From Mycolicibacterium sp. CR10 (lineage in GTDB: Bacteria > Actinomycetota > Actinomycetes > Mycobacteriales > Mycobacteriaceae): 51,183 bases of DNA. Numbering within the stretch: the stretch's first letter is position 1; each line of letters begins with the position of its first letter. The position numbers were made by a program, and so were the translations under genes. Positions 34,961 to 42,839 of this stretch are shown here, piece after piece. The stretch covers positions 1 to 51,183 of the forward strand of contig NZ_STGE01000027.1 of the NCBI RefSeq assembly GCF_005222675.1. The letters run 5' to 3'. The notes beneath the pieces were generated by a model. It saw only the letters and a program-made list of their open reading frames with translations. It did no database searches and was not told the DNA's origin.

Positions 34961-36250
34961 GTGCCCATCATCGAGCAGGTCGGAGCCCGCGAGATCCTCG
35001 ATTCCCGGGGGAACCCGACAGTCGAGGTCGAGGTGGGCCTGCTGGACGGCGTCGTTGCCCGTGCCGCGGTCCCGTCGGGAGCGTCGACCGGCGAGCACGA
35101 GGCCGTCGAGCTTCGTGACGGCGGATCCCGCTACCTGGGCAAGGGCGTCGAGAAGGCCGTCGAGGCGGTGCTCGATGAGATCGCCCCCGCAGTGATCGGG
35201 CTGGGTGCTGACGAACAGCGCCTGGTCGATCAGGCGCTGTTGGACCTCGACGGCACCCCCGACAAGTCGAGGTTGGGTGCCAACGCGATCCTCGGTGTGT
35301 CGCTGGCGGTGGCCAAAGCCGCGGCGCAGTCGGCCGAACTGCCCCTGTTCCGCTACATCGGCGGGCCGAACGCGCACATCCTGCCGGTCCCGATGATGAA
35401 CATCATCAACGGCGGCGCGCACGCCGACACCGGCGTCGACGTCCAGGAGTTCATGATCGCGCCGATCGGGGCGCCGAGCTTCAAGGAGGCGCTGCGCTGG
35501 GGCGCGGAGGTCTACCACTCGCTCAAGTCGGTGCTGAAGAAGCAAGGCCTGGCCACCGGCCTCGGCGACGAGGGCGGGTTCGCCCCCGACCTGCCGGGCA
35601 CCAACGCGGCGTTGGACCTGATCATCTCGGCCATCGAGGCGGCCGGCTTCACGGTGGGCGCCGACGTGGCGCTTGCGCTCGACGTCGCCGCCACCGAGTT
35701 CCACACCGAGGGCACCGGTTACGCCTTCGAGAAGGAAACCCGCTCCGCCGAGCAGATGACGACCTTCTACGAGAACCTGATCGGCGCCTACCCCCTGGTG
35801 TCGATCGAGGACCCGCTGTCCGAGGACGACTGGGACGGCTGGGTGGCATTGACCACGGCGATCGGCGACAGGGTGCAGATCGTCGGCGACGACCTGTTCG
35901 TCACCAACCCCGAACGCCTCGAGGACGGTATCGAGAGGGGCGCGGCGAACGCGCTTCTGGTGAAGGTCAACCAGATCGGCACCCTGACCGAGACGCTCGA
36001 CGCGGTCGCGCTGGCGCACAACAGCGGGTATCGCACGATGATGAGCCACCGCAGCGGCGAGACCGAGGACACCACGATCGCCGATCTCGCGGTGGCGGTC
36101 GGCAGCGGCCAGATCAAGACGGGCGCGCCGGCCCGCAGCGAGCGCGTCGCCAAGTACAACCAACTGCTGCGCATCGAGGAGGAGCTCGGCGACGCCGCCC
36201 GCTACGCCGGCGACCTCGCCTTCCCGCGATTCGCCCCGGAGACCAAATAG
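34961..36250 (+). CDS. eno: Enolase
   Basis: Enolase interconverts 2-phosphoglycerate and phosphoenolpyruvate. The 429-aa protein starts with IEQVGAREILDSRGNPTVEVEV and has the metal ligands in LDVAATEF, SIEDPLSEDDWDGW and VGDDLFVTN. The active-site Lys is in LLVKVNQIGTLTE, and the signature is MMSHRSGETEDT. The GTG at 34961 is preceded by AAGGAGG at good spacing. A TAGGCT -10 (about 34902) lies in the gap after lpqU. It heads a tight series eno, DivIC-like, DUF501, ppx. Confidence 0.98.
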   Translation: MPIIEQVGAREILDSRGNPTVEVEVGLLDGVVARAAVPSGASTGEHEAVELRDGGSRYLGKGVEKAVEAVLDEIAPAVIGLGADEQRLVDQALLDLDGTPDKSRLGANAILGVSLAVAKAAAQSAELPLFRYIGGPNAHILPVPMMNIINGGAHADTGVDVQEFMIAPIGAPSFKEALRWGAEVYHSLKSVLKKQGLATGLGDEGGFAPDLPGTNAALDLIISAIEAAGFTVGADVALALDVAATEFHTEGTGYAFEKETRSAEQMTTFYENLIGAYPLVSIEDPLSEDDWDGWVALTTAIGDRVQIVGDDLFVTNPERLEDGIERGAANALLVKVNQIGTLTETLDAVALAHNSGYRTMMSHRSGETEDTTIADLAVAVGSGQIKTGAPARSERVAKYNQLLRIEEELGDAARYAGDLAFPRFAPETK

Positions 36251-36253
36251 CCC

Positions 36254-36988
36254 GTGCCCGAAGCGAAACGGCCCGATCCCAAGCGGCGGACGCCGGCGTC
36301 CCGGCCGGGTAAACCGGGCAAGCCCGGCGACACCGGGCGGGCGAAGCCGCGGGCGATCGCGGCGCGCCGCGAACCTCGGGGAGTCGAGTCGCGGTCGGGC
36401 AAGGAACTCGCGAAGATCGGTGAGGCCCCCAGCGGTGCCGCCGCGGACGGCGGCGAGGACCTCCCGGTCGGCGAGTCGATCCGGGATTCCATTGCCGCGG
36501 CAGCGGAACGGGCTTCCGAGCAACGGTTCGGTTCGGCTGCACGACGGGCGGCGATCCTGGCCGCCGTCGTCTGTGTCCTGACCTTGACGATCGCCGGGCC
36601 GGTGCGGACGTACTTCGGGCAGCGGACGGAGATGAAGCAGTTGGAGGCCTCGGAAGCGCAACTGCGCGAACAGATCGCCGAACTCGAACTCCAGAAGGAC
36701 AAGTTGGCCGACCCCGTGTTCATCGCCGCCCAGGCCCGGGAACGGTTGGGCTTCGTGATGCCCGGAGAGACGCCGTACCAGGTGCAACTGCCGCCCGGGG
36801 CCGCGCTGCCGGGTGCACCGTCTACAGCGCCCGTCGAGGTGAACAGCGGCGACCCCTGGTACACGGCGTTGTGGCACACCATCTCCGATGCGCCGCATGG
36901 CATTTCGCCGACAGCGCCACCGGCCCCGCCCGGTGCGCCCGGCGCCCCGGAACCCGTGGCCCCCAGCGCGCCGCCGCCCGGTGGTTGA
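36254..36988 (+). CDS. FtsB/DivIC-like septum formation initiator
   Basis: This bitopic membrane protein is probably part of the FtsQLB-type divisome complex. The 244-aa product has a basic, Pro/Gly/Lys-rich cytoplasmic N-terminus (about 1-95), one helix (AAILAAVVCVLTLTIAGPV, about 98-116), then a coiled coil (EMKQLEASEAQLREQIAELE). The DivIC signature DPVFIAAQARERLGFVMPGE and a Pro/Ala-rich tail follow. The GTG at 36254 is 3 nt after the eno stop. It is Rv1024 in M. tuberculosis. Confidence 0.9.
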   Translation: MPEAKRPDPKRRTPASRPGKPGKPGDTGRAKPRAIAARREPRGVESRSGKELAKIGEAPSGAAADGGEDLPVGESIRDSIAAAAERASEQRFGSAARRAAILAAVVCVLTLTIAGPVRTYFGQRTEMKQLEASEAQLREQIAELELQKDKLADPVFIAAQARERLGFVMPGETPYQVQLPPGAALPGAPSTAPVEVNSGDPWYTALWHTISDAPHGISPTAPPAPPGAPGAPEPVAPSAPPPGG

Positions 36989-37472
36989 GCAGGCCGATCT
37001 CGACGCCGTCGCGGGGCAGTTGGGCCGGGAGCCTCGCGGCGTGCTCGAGATCGCTTATCGCTGTCCCAACGGTGAACCCGCGGTGGTCAAGACAGCGCCG
37101 AAACTGCCTGACGGGACACCGTTTCCGACGCTGTACTACCTGACCCACCCCACGTTGACGGCGGCGGCGAGCCGACTCGAGTCGTCGGGCCTCATGAAAG
37201 ACATGACAGATCGTCTCGCCCAGGATCCCGAACTGGCCGCGGCATACCGTCGAGCACACGAGTCGTTTCTGGCCGAACGCGATGCGATCGAACCCCTGGG
37301 TACGACGTTCTCGGGCGGCGGGATGCCCGATCGGGTCAAGTGCCTGCATGTCGTGATCGCTCATTCACTGGCGAAAGGACCCGGTGTGAACCCGTTCGGT
37401 GACGAGGCATTGTCAGTGCTGGCGATGGAACCCGAGATGGCCGGGATCCTGGACGCGGCGGTGTGGGCGTGA
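36981..37472 (+). CDS. DUF501 family protein
   Basis: The 163-aa protein matches DUF501, a conserved actinobacterial family of unknown function (Rv1025). Recognisable segments are IAYRCPNGEPAVVKTAPKLP, PFPTLYYLTHPTL, SRLESSGLMKDM, and PDRVKCLHVVIAHSLAKGPGVNPFGDE, with a Cys-His pair that may be functional. The GTG at 36981 overlaps the preceding stop by 8 nt; the longer open frame upstream is a shadow of the previous gene. It lies between the division gene and ppx, and all are coupled by overlaps. Confidence 0.9.
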   Translation: MVEQADLDAVAGQLGREPRGVLEIAYRCPNGEPAVVKTAPKLPDGTPFPTLYYLTHPTLTAAASRLESSGLMKDMTDRLAQDPELAAAYRRAHESFLAERDAIEPLGTTFSGGGMPDRVKCLHVVIAHSLAKGPGVNPFGDEALSVLAMEPEMAGILDAAVWA

Positions 37473-38449
37473 CGGGCCAGCGAGAAGCGGAGCGGGATCG
37501 CGCATCCAGAGTCGCCGCCGTGGACTGCGGAACCAACTCGATCAGGCTGCTGATCGCCGACGTCGTCGACGGCCGGTTGACCGATGTGCACCGCGAGATG
37601 CGCATCGTGCGTCTGGGTCAGGGTGTCGACGCCACCGGGGAGTTCGCACCCGACGCCCTGGCGCGCACCCACGCGGCGCTGTCCGACTACGCCGAATTGA
37701 TGCGCCGCTACGATGTCGCCGCGGTCCGGATGGTCGCCACGTCGGCGGCCCGCGACGTATCCAACCGCGAGACGTTTTTCGCCATGACCTCTGAGGTGCT
37801 CGGCACCGTCGTGCCCGGTGCAGTGGCCGAAGTGATCACCGGTTCCGAGGAGGCCGCGCTGTCGTTCCACGGCGCGATCGGCGAGTTGGACTCCAGCGCA
37901 TCGCCTTTCGTGGTGGTTGATCTGGGTGGTGGCTCCACCGAGGTGGTGCTCGGCGCTGATGACTCCGATGACGTGGTGGCCGGCTACTCCGCCGACATCG
38001 GCTGCGTGCGCCTCACCGAGCGCTGTCTGCACTCCGATCCGCCCACCGACGACGAGGTCGCGGCCGCCCGGGCCGTCGTCCGCGAGGCGCTGGGCGAGGC
38101 GCTGCGCATGGTGCCGGTCGACCGGGCGAGGACCTGGGTCGGCGTGGCGGGCACGTTCACGACGCTGGCCGCACTCGCCCTCAAGATGACCACCTACGAT
38201 CCCGACGCCATCCACCTGTCACGGGTCGGGTTCGATGACCTGTTGGCGGTGTGCGCGGAACTGCTGACGATGACGCGCCAGCAGCGGGCCGTCCTCGGGC
38301 CGATGCACGAGGGGCGCGTCGATGTGATCGGTGGGGGAGCGATCGTCGTGCAGGAACTCGCCGCTGCACTGGGCGAGCGGGCGGGCATCGACGAGCTCGT
38401 GGTCAGCGAGCACGACATTCTGGACGGGATCGCGCTGTCGATCGCGTGA
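37469..38449 (+). CDS. ppx: Exopolyphosphatase / pppGpp phosphohydrolase (Ppx/GppA)
   Basis: Ppx removes terminal phosphate from polyphosphate or pppGpp. The roughly 326-aa protein has the ASKHA phosphate-binding motifs AAVDCGTNSIRLLIAD near residue 15 and VVVDLGGGSTEVVLGA. TSAARDVSNRETFF and ITGSEEAALSFHGA lie between them, and DVIGGGAIVVQELA follows. The GTG at 37469 overlaps the DUF501 stop by 4 nt; a GTG two codons earlier is also possible. It lacks an HD C-terminal domain, as in the short mycobacterial Ppx1 (Rv1026). Tandem repeats and a long hairpin follow. Confidence 0.94.
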   Translation: MTGQREAERDRASRVAAVDCGTNSIRLLIADVVDGRLTDVHREMRIVRLGQGVDATGEFAPDALARTHAALSDYAELMRRYDVAAVRMVATSAARDVSNRETFFAMTSEVLGTVVPGAVAEVITGSEEAALSFHGAIGELDSSASPFVVVDLGGGSTEVVLGADDSDDVVAGYSADIGCVRLTERCLHSDPPTDDEVAAARAVVREALGEALRMVPVDRARTWVGVAGTFTTLAALALKMTTYDPDAIHLSRVGFDDLLAVCAELLTMTRQQRAVLGPMHEGRVDVIGGGAIVVQELAAALGERAGIDELVVSEHDILDGIALSIA

Positions 38450-38454
38450 TTCCG

Positions 38455-38591
38455 GTCCGACGTCCCCAGTCCGGCGCCCGCGTCCGACGTCCCCGAATCC
38501 GACGTCCCCGGTCCGGCGCCCGCGTCCGACGTCCCCGGTCCGGCGCCCGCGTCCGGCGTCCCCGAACCGGCGCCCGCGTCCGGCGTCCCCG
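38455..38591. repeat. About five copies of a 27-bp tandem repeat after ppx
   Basis: The unit is roughly GTCCGACGTCCCCG followed by GTCCGGCGCCCGC; the two halves are themselves related. One copy is shortened and another carries an extra half unit. It could be read as an Ala/Gly/Asp/Thr-rich peptide on the minus strand, but no gene signal supports that. It is best taken as a noncoding VNTR-type repeat. Confidence 0.75.
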
Positions 38592-38644
38592 AATGTACGG
38601 TTTCTGACGGAATTTGAGCAAAATCCATCAGAACCCGTACGTTC
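38591..38644. terminator. Long imperfect hairpin between convergent genes
   Basis: Two 26-nt arms (38591-38616 and 38619-38644) pair at 22 positions plus one G-T wobble, around a GAGC-containing loop. The site is between ppx and the convergent DUF4383 gene and is flanked on both sides by tandem repeats. It probably acts as a bidirectional terminator. Confidence 0.65.
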
Positions 38645-38649
38645 GGCGA

Positions 38650-38734
38650 GGCATCGCCATCAGCGGGGCATCGGCATCAGCGAGGCATCGCCATCAGCGA
38701 GGCATCGGCATCAGCGAGGCATCGCCATCAGCGA
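38650..38734. repeat. Five exact-period 17-bp tandem repeats with alternating base
   Basis: Units GGCATCGCCATCAGCGN and GGCATCGGCATCAGCGA alternate (C,G,C,G,C at unit position 8), giving a 34-bp higher-order period. The array ends 5 nt before the DUF4383 stop codon. It looks like a MIRU-VNTR-type locus. Confidence 0.85.
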
Positions 38735-38739
38735 AGCTG

Positions 38740-39204
38740 CTAGGTAGCGGCGCTGCGGACCCGTCGGCGTCGCTTCGTCGGGTCGTGCTGCCCGGCCAGC
38801 GTCAGCGCGAGCAACACCATCACGAAGCCGAGTCCGAAGTGCAGCCAGTTGTCGGCGGAGTTGAGCGGCACGAAGTGGGCATTGCTGCCGTGCTCGACGA
38901 GCACGCCGTAGAGCCACAGCCCCAAATAGAGCAGGCCGCCGGCCAGCAGATAGGCCCGCGCTCTCGCGTACGACCGCGCCATGATGAATCCTGCGGCGCC
39001 GACGGCAAAATGCACGAGGTTGAGCAGCACGGACACCACGAAAACCCCGAACAGCCGGGCTCCCGAGTGCTGTCCTGCGAAGGCGAGCTGATCGACGTCG
39101 GCCGTCGCACCGGGAATGAACCCGAGGACACCGATCACCGACAGCGCAGCCGCAACAATCAGCGCCGCTCCCTGTACCGCCATGTATTTGGGGCTTGAAG
39201 ACAT
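38740..39204 (-). CDS. DUF4383 membrane protein
   Basis: The 154-aa protein has four predicted helices: VQGAALIVAAALSVIGVLGF, LFGVFVVSVLLNLVHFAVGA, AYLLAGGLLYLGLWLYGVLV and WLHFGLGFVMVLLALTLAG. The HSGARLFGVF...NLVHF pattern and NWLHFGLG are typical of DUF4383, a family of unknown function often seen with stress genes in actinobacteria. A basic tail (RRRRVRSAAT) ends it. The ATG at 39204 is preceded by a GGGAGAG-like site. A weak SigF-type promoter lies upstream. Confidence 0.88.
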   Translation of the reverse strand: MSSSPKYMAVQGAALIVAAALSVIGVLGFIPGATADVDQLAFAGQHSGARLFGVFVVSVLLNLVHFAVGAAGFIMARSYARARAYLLAGGLLYLGLWLYGVLVEHGSNAHFVPLNSADNWLHFGLGFVMVLLALTLAGQHDPTKRRRRVRSAAT

Positions 39205-39251
39205 GGTCCGCTCTCCCTCCCCCGCGACATATTGACGTGCGTGTAGAGGAG

Positions 39252-39277
39252 GTACCCGCCGCGTCCCGCGGCTAATC
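39252..39277 (-). promoter_or_regulatory. Weak SigF-like promoter for the DUF4383 gene
   Basis: On the minus strand GATT (39277-39274) and GGGTAC (39257-39252) are 16 nt apart, compared with the SigF consensus GTTT-N15-17-GGGTAT. The start would be about 40 nt upstream of the ATG. Confidence 0.35.
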
Positions 39278-39285
39278 GGCGACGG

Positions 39286-41157
39286 TCAGGACCGCAGAAT
39301 CGGCGCCAATGCCTCCAGCACCGCGGGGTCCTCGATGGTCGACGGCACCGGCTCGGTGCGGCCGGCCGCTATACCGCGCATCGTCTTGCGCAGGATTTTG
39401 CCCGACCGGGTCTTCGGCAGCGCGGGTACGACGTCCACGAGCTTGAACGCGGCCACCGCGCCGATCTCGTCGCGCACCAGTCGCACGAGTTCCTCGGCGA
39501 GCCCCTCGGTCGGCGCTCCCGCCTTGACGACCACCAGCCCGCGCGGCGCCTGCCCCTTGATCTCGTCGGCCACCCCGATCACCGCGCACTCGGCCACCGA
39601 GGGGTGGGTCGCCAGCACCTCCTCGATCGCCCCCGTCGACAGCCGGTGCCCGGCCACATTGATGACGTCATCGATGCGGCCCATCACGAACAGGTAGCCG
39701 TCGTCGTCGAAGCGGCCACCGTCTCCGGTCAGGTAGTAGCCGGGATGTTCGGACAGATAGGACGCCTCGAAACGATCCTCGGCGTTCCACAGAGTCGGCA
39801 GCGTGCCGGGCGGCAGCGGCAGGCGCAGGCAGATGGCGCCCTCGTCGCCGATCTCGCAGCGATTCCCGTCGTCGTGCAGGATGTGCACGTCGTAACCGGG
39901 CATCGGGACCGTGGGGGAGCCCGCCTTGATCGGAAGTCGTTCGGTTCCCATGGGATTGGCGGCGATCGGCCACCCGGTTTCGGTCTGCCACCAGTGGTCG
40001 ATCACGGGGATTCCGAGCTTCTCGGTGGCCCAGTGGTAGGTGTCGGGGTCGAGGCGCTCACCGGCCAGGAACAGGTACTGCAGCCCTGACAGGTCGTAGT
40101 CGTCCAGATACTTGCCTTCCGGGTCCTCCTTGCGGATTGCCCGGATCGCCGTCGGCGCGGTGAACATCGCCTTCACTCCGTGCTCGGCGATCACCCGCCA
40201 GAATGCGCCGGGATCGGGTGTGCCGACCGGTTTTCCTTCGTAGAGCACGGTTGTCGCGCCCGCCAGCAGCGGCGCGTAGACGATGTAGGAGTGGCCGACC
40301 ACCCAGCCCACGTCGGAGGCGGCCCAGAACACGTCGCCGGGTCCGACGTCATAGATGTGCTGCATGCTCCACAGCAATGCGACCGCGTGCCCGCCGTTGT
40401 CGCGGACGATGCCTTTGGGCTTGCCCGTCGTCCCCGAGGTGTACAGGACGTAGAGCGGATCGGTCGCCGCGACGGGCACCGCGTCGGCTGGGGTGGCGCG
40501 CGCCATGACGTCGTCCCAGTCCAGGTCGCGCCCGTCAACGAGGTCGCAGCGGAGCTGATCGCGTTGCACCACAACGCAATGCTGTGGCGGGTGGGACGCC
40601 ATCGCGATCGCGGCGTCGAGCATCGGTTTGTAGGCCACCACCCGTGACGGCTCGATCCCGCACGACGCCGACACGATCACCTTCGGTCGGACGTCGTCGA
40701 TGCGCACCGCGAGTTCGTGTGGCGCGAACCCGCCGAACACCACCGAGTGCACCGCACCCAGCCGGGCGCAGGCCAGCATGGCGATGACGGCCTCGGGGAC
40801 CATCGGCATGTAGATGACCACGCGGTCGCCTTTGTCGATGCCGAGGTCACGCAGCGCCCCGGCGAAGCGGGCGGTCTGCTCCAGTAGTTCGGCATAGGTG
40901 TAGACGCGCTTGGTGTCGGTGACGGCGGAGTCGTAGATCAGCGCGGGCTGCTCGGCGCGCCCCGAGTCGACGTGGCGGTCCAGCGCGTTGGCGCAGGTGT
41001 TGAGTTCGGCGTCGGGGAACCACCGGTAGAAGGGCGGATGGCTGTCGTCGAGGACGCGTTCGGGGGCTCGAGTCCAGGTGACGGCTTTGGCGGCGTTGGC
41101 CCAGAACGTCGCAGGGTCGGTGATGCTGGCGTCGAAGAGGTCGCGGTACCCGGGCAT
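39286..41157 (-). CDS. prpE: Propionate/acetate-CoA ligase (PrpE-like)
   Basis: This acyl-CoA synthetase activates propionate, or acetate, through an acyl-AMP. The 623-aa protein has YRDLFDASITDPATFWANAAKAV near the start, P-loop VLYTSGTTGKPKGIVRD, HWWQTETGWPI, YLTGDGGRFDDDGYLFVMGRIDDVINVAGHRLST, and KTRSGKILRKTMRGI. The last contains the Lys that Pat-type acetyltransferases modify. The ATG at 41157 (MPGYRDLF) is chosen; the frame continues upstream into the divergent hydrolase. The two starts are 37 bp apart, so promoters overlap or are leaderless. Substrate preference cannot be read from sequence. Confidence 0.9.
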   Translation of the reverse strand: MPGYRDLFDASITDPATFWANAAKAVTWTRAPERVLDDSHPPFYRWFPDAELNTCANALDRHVDSGRAEQPALIYDSAVTDTKRVYTYAELLEQTARFAGALRDLGIDKGDRVVIYMPMVPEAVIAMLACARLGAVHSVVFGGFAPHELAVRIDDVRPKVIVSASCGIEPSRVVAYKPMLDAAIAMASHPPQHCVVVQRDQLRCDLVDGRDLDWDDVMARATPADAVPVAATDPLYVLYTSGTTGKPKGIVRDNGGHAVALLWSMQHIYDVGPGDVFWAASDVGWVVGHSYIVYAPLLAGATTVLYEGKPVGTPDPGAFWRVIAEHGVKAMFTAPTAIRAIRKEDPEGKYLDDYDLSGLQYLFLAGERLDPDTYHWATEKLGIPVIDHWWQTETGWPIAANPMGTERLPIKAGSPTVPMPGYDVHILHDDGNRCEIGDEGAICLRLPLPPGTLPTLWNAEDRFEASYLSEHPGYYLTGDGGRFDDDGYLFVMGRIDDVINVAGHRLSTGAIEEVLATHPSVAECAVIGVADEIKGQAPRGLVVVKAGAPTEGLAEELVRLVRDEIGAVAAFKLVDVVPALPKTRSGKILRKTMRGIAAGRTEPVPSTIEDPAVLEALAPILRS

Positions 41158-41194
41158 ATCAGAACGGTAAACCCTCCCCATTAGTCTCAGGGGC

Positions 41195-42070
41195 ATGACG
41201 AGCCAACCCCCGCCGATCGGACAGGTGCGCAGGCGTTTCGTGACTGTCCGAGGGGTGAGATTCCATGTGACCGAATCGGGGCCCGAGGACGGCAGACCAG
41301 TGGTCGCGTTGCACGGGTGGCCGCAACACCACTGGGTGTACCGCGATCTGCTGGCCGACCCGCCGCCCGGGTTGCGCATCATCGCGCCCGACCTGCCCGG
41401 GTACGGGTGGTCGGGGCCGCCGCCGCACCGCTGGCAGAAAGAGGAGGTCGTCAGCGATCTAGTGGCGCTGCTGGATGAACTCCGTGTGGACCGGTTCCTG
41501 CTCGTCGGGCACGACTGGGGCGGCTTCATCGGCTACCTGCTGACGCTGCGGATACCGGAGCGCATCGACGGCTACCTTGCGCTGAACATCGCCCACCCCT
41601 GGGTCCCGCCGAAGGTGATGCTGCGGCACTCGTGGCGCTTCCTCACCTACCAGCCGTTGATCGCGATCGCCGGCGTGCCGGTGCAGCGGCATACCGCGTT
41701 CCTCGACCGGGCGTACCGGCGGGTGTCGGTGCTCGACCCGCAGACCGCGCGGGTGTACACGGACCGGTTCCGGGATCCGGTCGTGGCGCGCACTGCGCGC
41801 GACACCTACCGGACGTTCTTGTTCCGGGAGATCCCGAAGATGTCACGCACCGGTGAGCGACGGCGGGCGACGGTGCCGATCCGAGTGCTGTTCGGCAAGG
41901 ACGACGTCGCGATCGCCCCGGAGCTGGCCGCGGCCGAGACCGCCCGGGCCGACGACTACAAAATGGAGATCGTCGACGGCGGGCACTTCATCGCCGATGA
42001 GCAACCAGACCTGGTGCGCGCCAAGCTGATTGCGCTGGCGGCCGAGTTTCCCGCCACCGCCGCGAAATAG
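41195..42070 (+). CDS. Alpha/beta hydrolase (epoxide hydrolase/haloalkane dehalogenase-like)
   Basis: The 291-aa protein has the oxyanion motif LHGWPQHHW, PDLPGYGWSG, and nucleophile elbow GHDWGG near residue 107 with Asp as nucleophile. The acid is possibly in FGKDDVAI and the catalytic His in VDGGHFIADEQPD. The Asp nucleophile favours an epoxide hydrolase or dehalogenase over an esterase. A cap domain with the epoxide-hydrolase Tyr pattern is not certain. Its TAG stop lies inside a hairpin shared with the convergent kdpE side. Confidence 0.88.
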   Translation: MTSQPPPIGQVRRRFVTVRGVRFHVTESGPEDGRPVVALHGWPQHHWVYRDLLADPPPGLRIIAPDLPGYGWSGPPPHRWQKEEVVSDLVALLDELRVDRFLLVGHDWGGFIGYLLTLRIPERIDGYLALNIAHPWVPPKVMLRHSWRFLTYQPLIAIAGVPVQRHTAFLDRAYRRVSVLDPQTARVYTDRFRDPVVARTARDTYRTFLFREIPKMSRTGERRRATVPIRVLFGKDDVAIAPELAAAETARADDYKMEIVDGGHFIADEQPDLVRAKLIALAAEFPATAAK

Positions 42071-42122
42071 CATTCCTGGTCGCTGGCACGCCGCAATCGC
42101 AGCCTGGAATGCTATTCCGCGG
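42060..42122. repeat. Hairpin embedding a stop codon; second copy of the dispersed element
   Basis: 42060-42064 pairs with 42118-42122, and 42066-42076 with 42106-42116 (11 bp), then 2 more bp after a mismatch. The hydrolase stop TAG (42068-42070) is in the stem. The arm CGAAATAGCATTCC differs by one base from that of the 19200-19262 hairpin. It lies between convergent genes, so a bidirectional terminator role is likely. Confidence 0.7.
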
Positions 42123-42140
42123 CGGGGGGAAGGCCGGCGC

Positions 42141-42839
42141 TCACTGCTGGAAGCGGTATCCCATGCCCGCCTCGGTGAGCAGATGCACCGGGTGTGAGGG
42201 GTCGTTCTCCAGCTTGCGTCGCAACTGCGCCAAATACACCCGCAGGTAATGGGTTTCCTTTGCGTAGGCGGGTCCCCAGACCTCCTTGAGCAACTCCTCG
42301 CGGCCGACGAGCTTGCCCCGGTTGCGTACCAGCATCTCGAGCATGCCCCACTCGGTCGGCGTCAGGTGGACCTCGGCGCCGTTCTTGGTGACCTTCTTGG
42401 CGGCCAGGTCGACGGTGAACGACGACGTCTCGACGACGGGCTCGTCGGTGTCTGCGGCCTTGGCGCCGCGGCGCACCGCGGCGCGGAGCCGAGCCAGGAA
42501 CTCGTCCATGCCAAAGGGCTTGGTCACATAGTCGTCAGCGCCCGCGTCGAGCGCCTCGACCTTGTCGGCGGAGTCGGTGCGCGCCGAGAGCACGATCACC
42601 GGAGCCGATAGCCAGCCCCGCAGCCCGCCGAGAACCTCGATGCCGGACATATCGGGCAGGCCCAGGTCGAGGACGACCACGTCGGGACGGTGATCGGCGG
42701 CTACCCGAAGTCCCTGGGCACCGCTCGTCGCCGTGTCCACTTGGTAGCCGCGCACCGACAGATTGATCCGCAGCGCCCGCAGGATCTGCGGCTCGTCGTC
42801 GATCACGAGCACACGGATTTTGGCGGACGGGGACGTCAC
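42141..42839 (-). CDS. kdpE: Response regulator KdpE
   Basis: KdpE is the OmpR-family regulator of the KdpD-KdpE potassium/osmotic sensor system. The 232-aa protein has the receiver domain (VLVIDDEPQILRAL, phospho-acceptor D58 in VVLDLGLPDMSG, switch VTKPFGMDEFLAR) and a winged-helix domain ending in VHLLTEAGMGYRFQQ. Its GTG overlaps the kdpD stop by 4 nt. It is Rv1027c in M. tuberculosis. No kdpFABC target operon is present in the window. Confidence 0.95.
   Translation of the reverse strand: MTSPSAKIRVLVIDDEPQILRALRINLSVRGYQVDTATSGAQGLRVAADHRPDVVVLDLGLPDMSGIEVLGGLRGWLSAPVIVLSARTDSADKVEALDAGADDYVTKPFGMDEFLARLRAAVRRGAKAADTDEPVVETSSFTVDLAAKKVTKNGAEVHLTPTEWGMLEMLVRNRGKLVGREELLKEVWGPAYAKETHYLRVYLAQLRRKLENDPSHPVHLLTEAGMGYRFQQ

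Noticed and set aside
34907..36898. 663-aa minus-strand ORF across eno and the DivIC-like gene
   Set aside because: It covers two well-identified genes on the other strand and has no recognisable domain.
38194..38628. Repeat peptide (Gly-Thr-Ser-Asp-Ala-Gly) encoded opposite the 27-bp repeats
   Set aside because: It runs into antisense ppx, has no ribosome-binding site, and other frames of the repeat are also open; the repeat explains the pattern.
38650..38734. Possible CRISPR array in the 17-bp repeats
   Set aside because: There are no spacers: units are directly contiguous and near identical.
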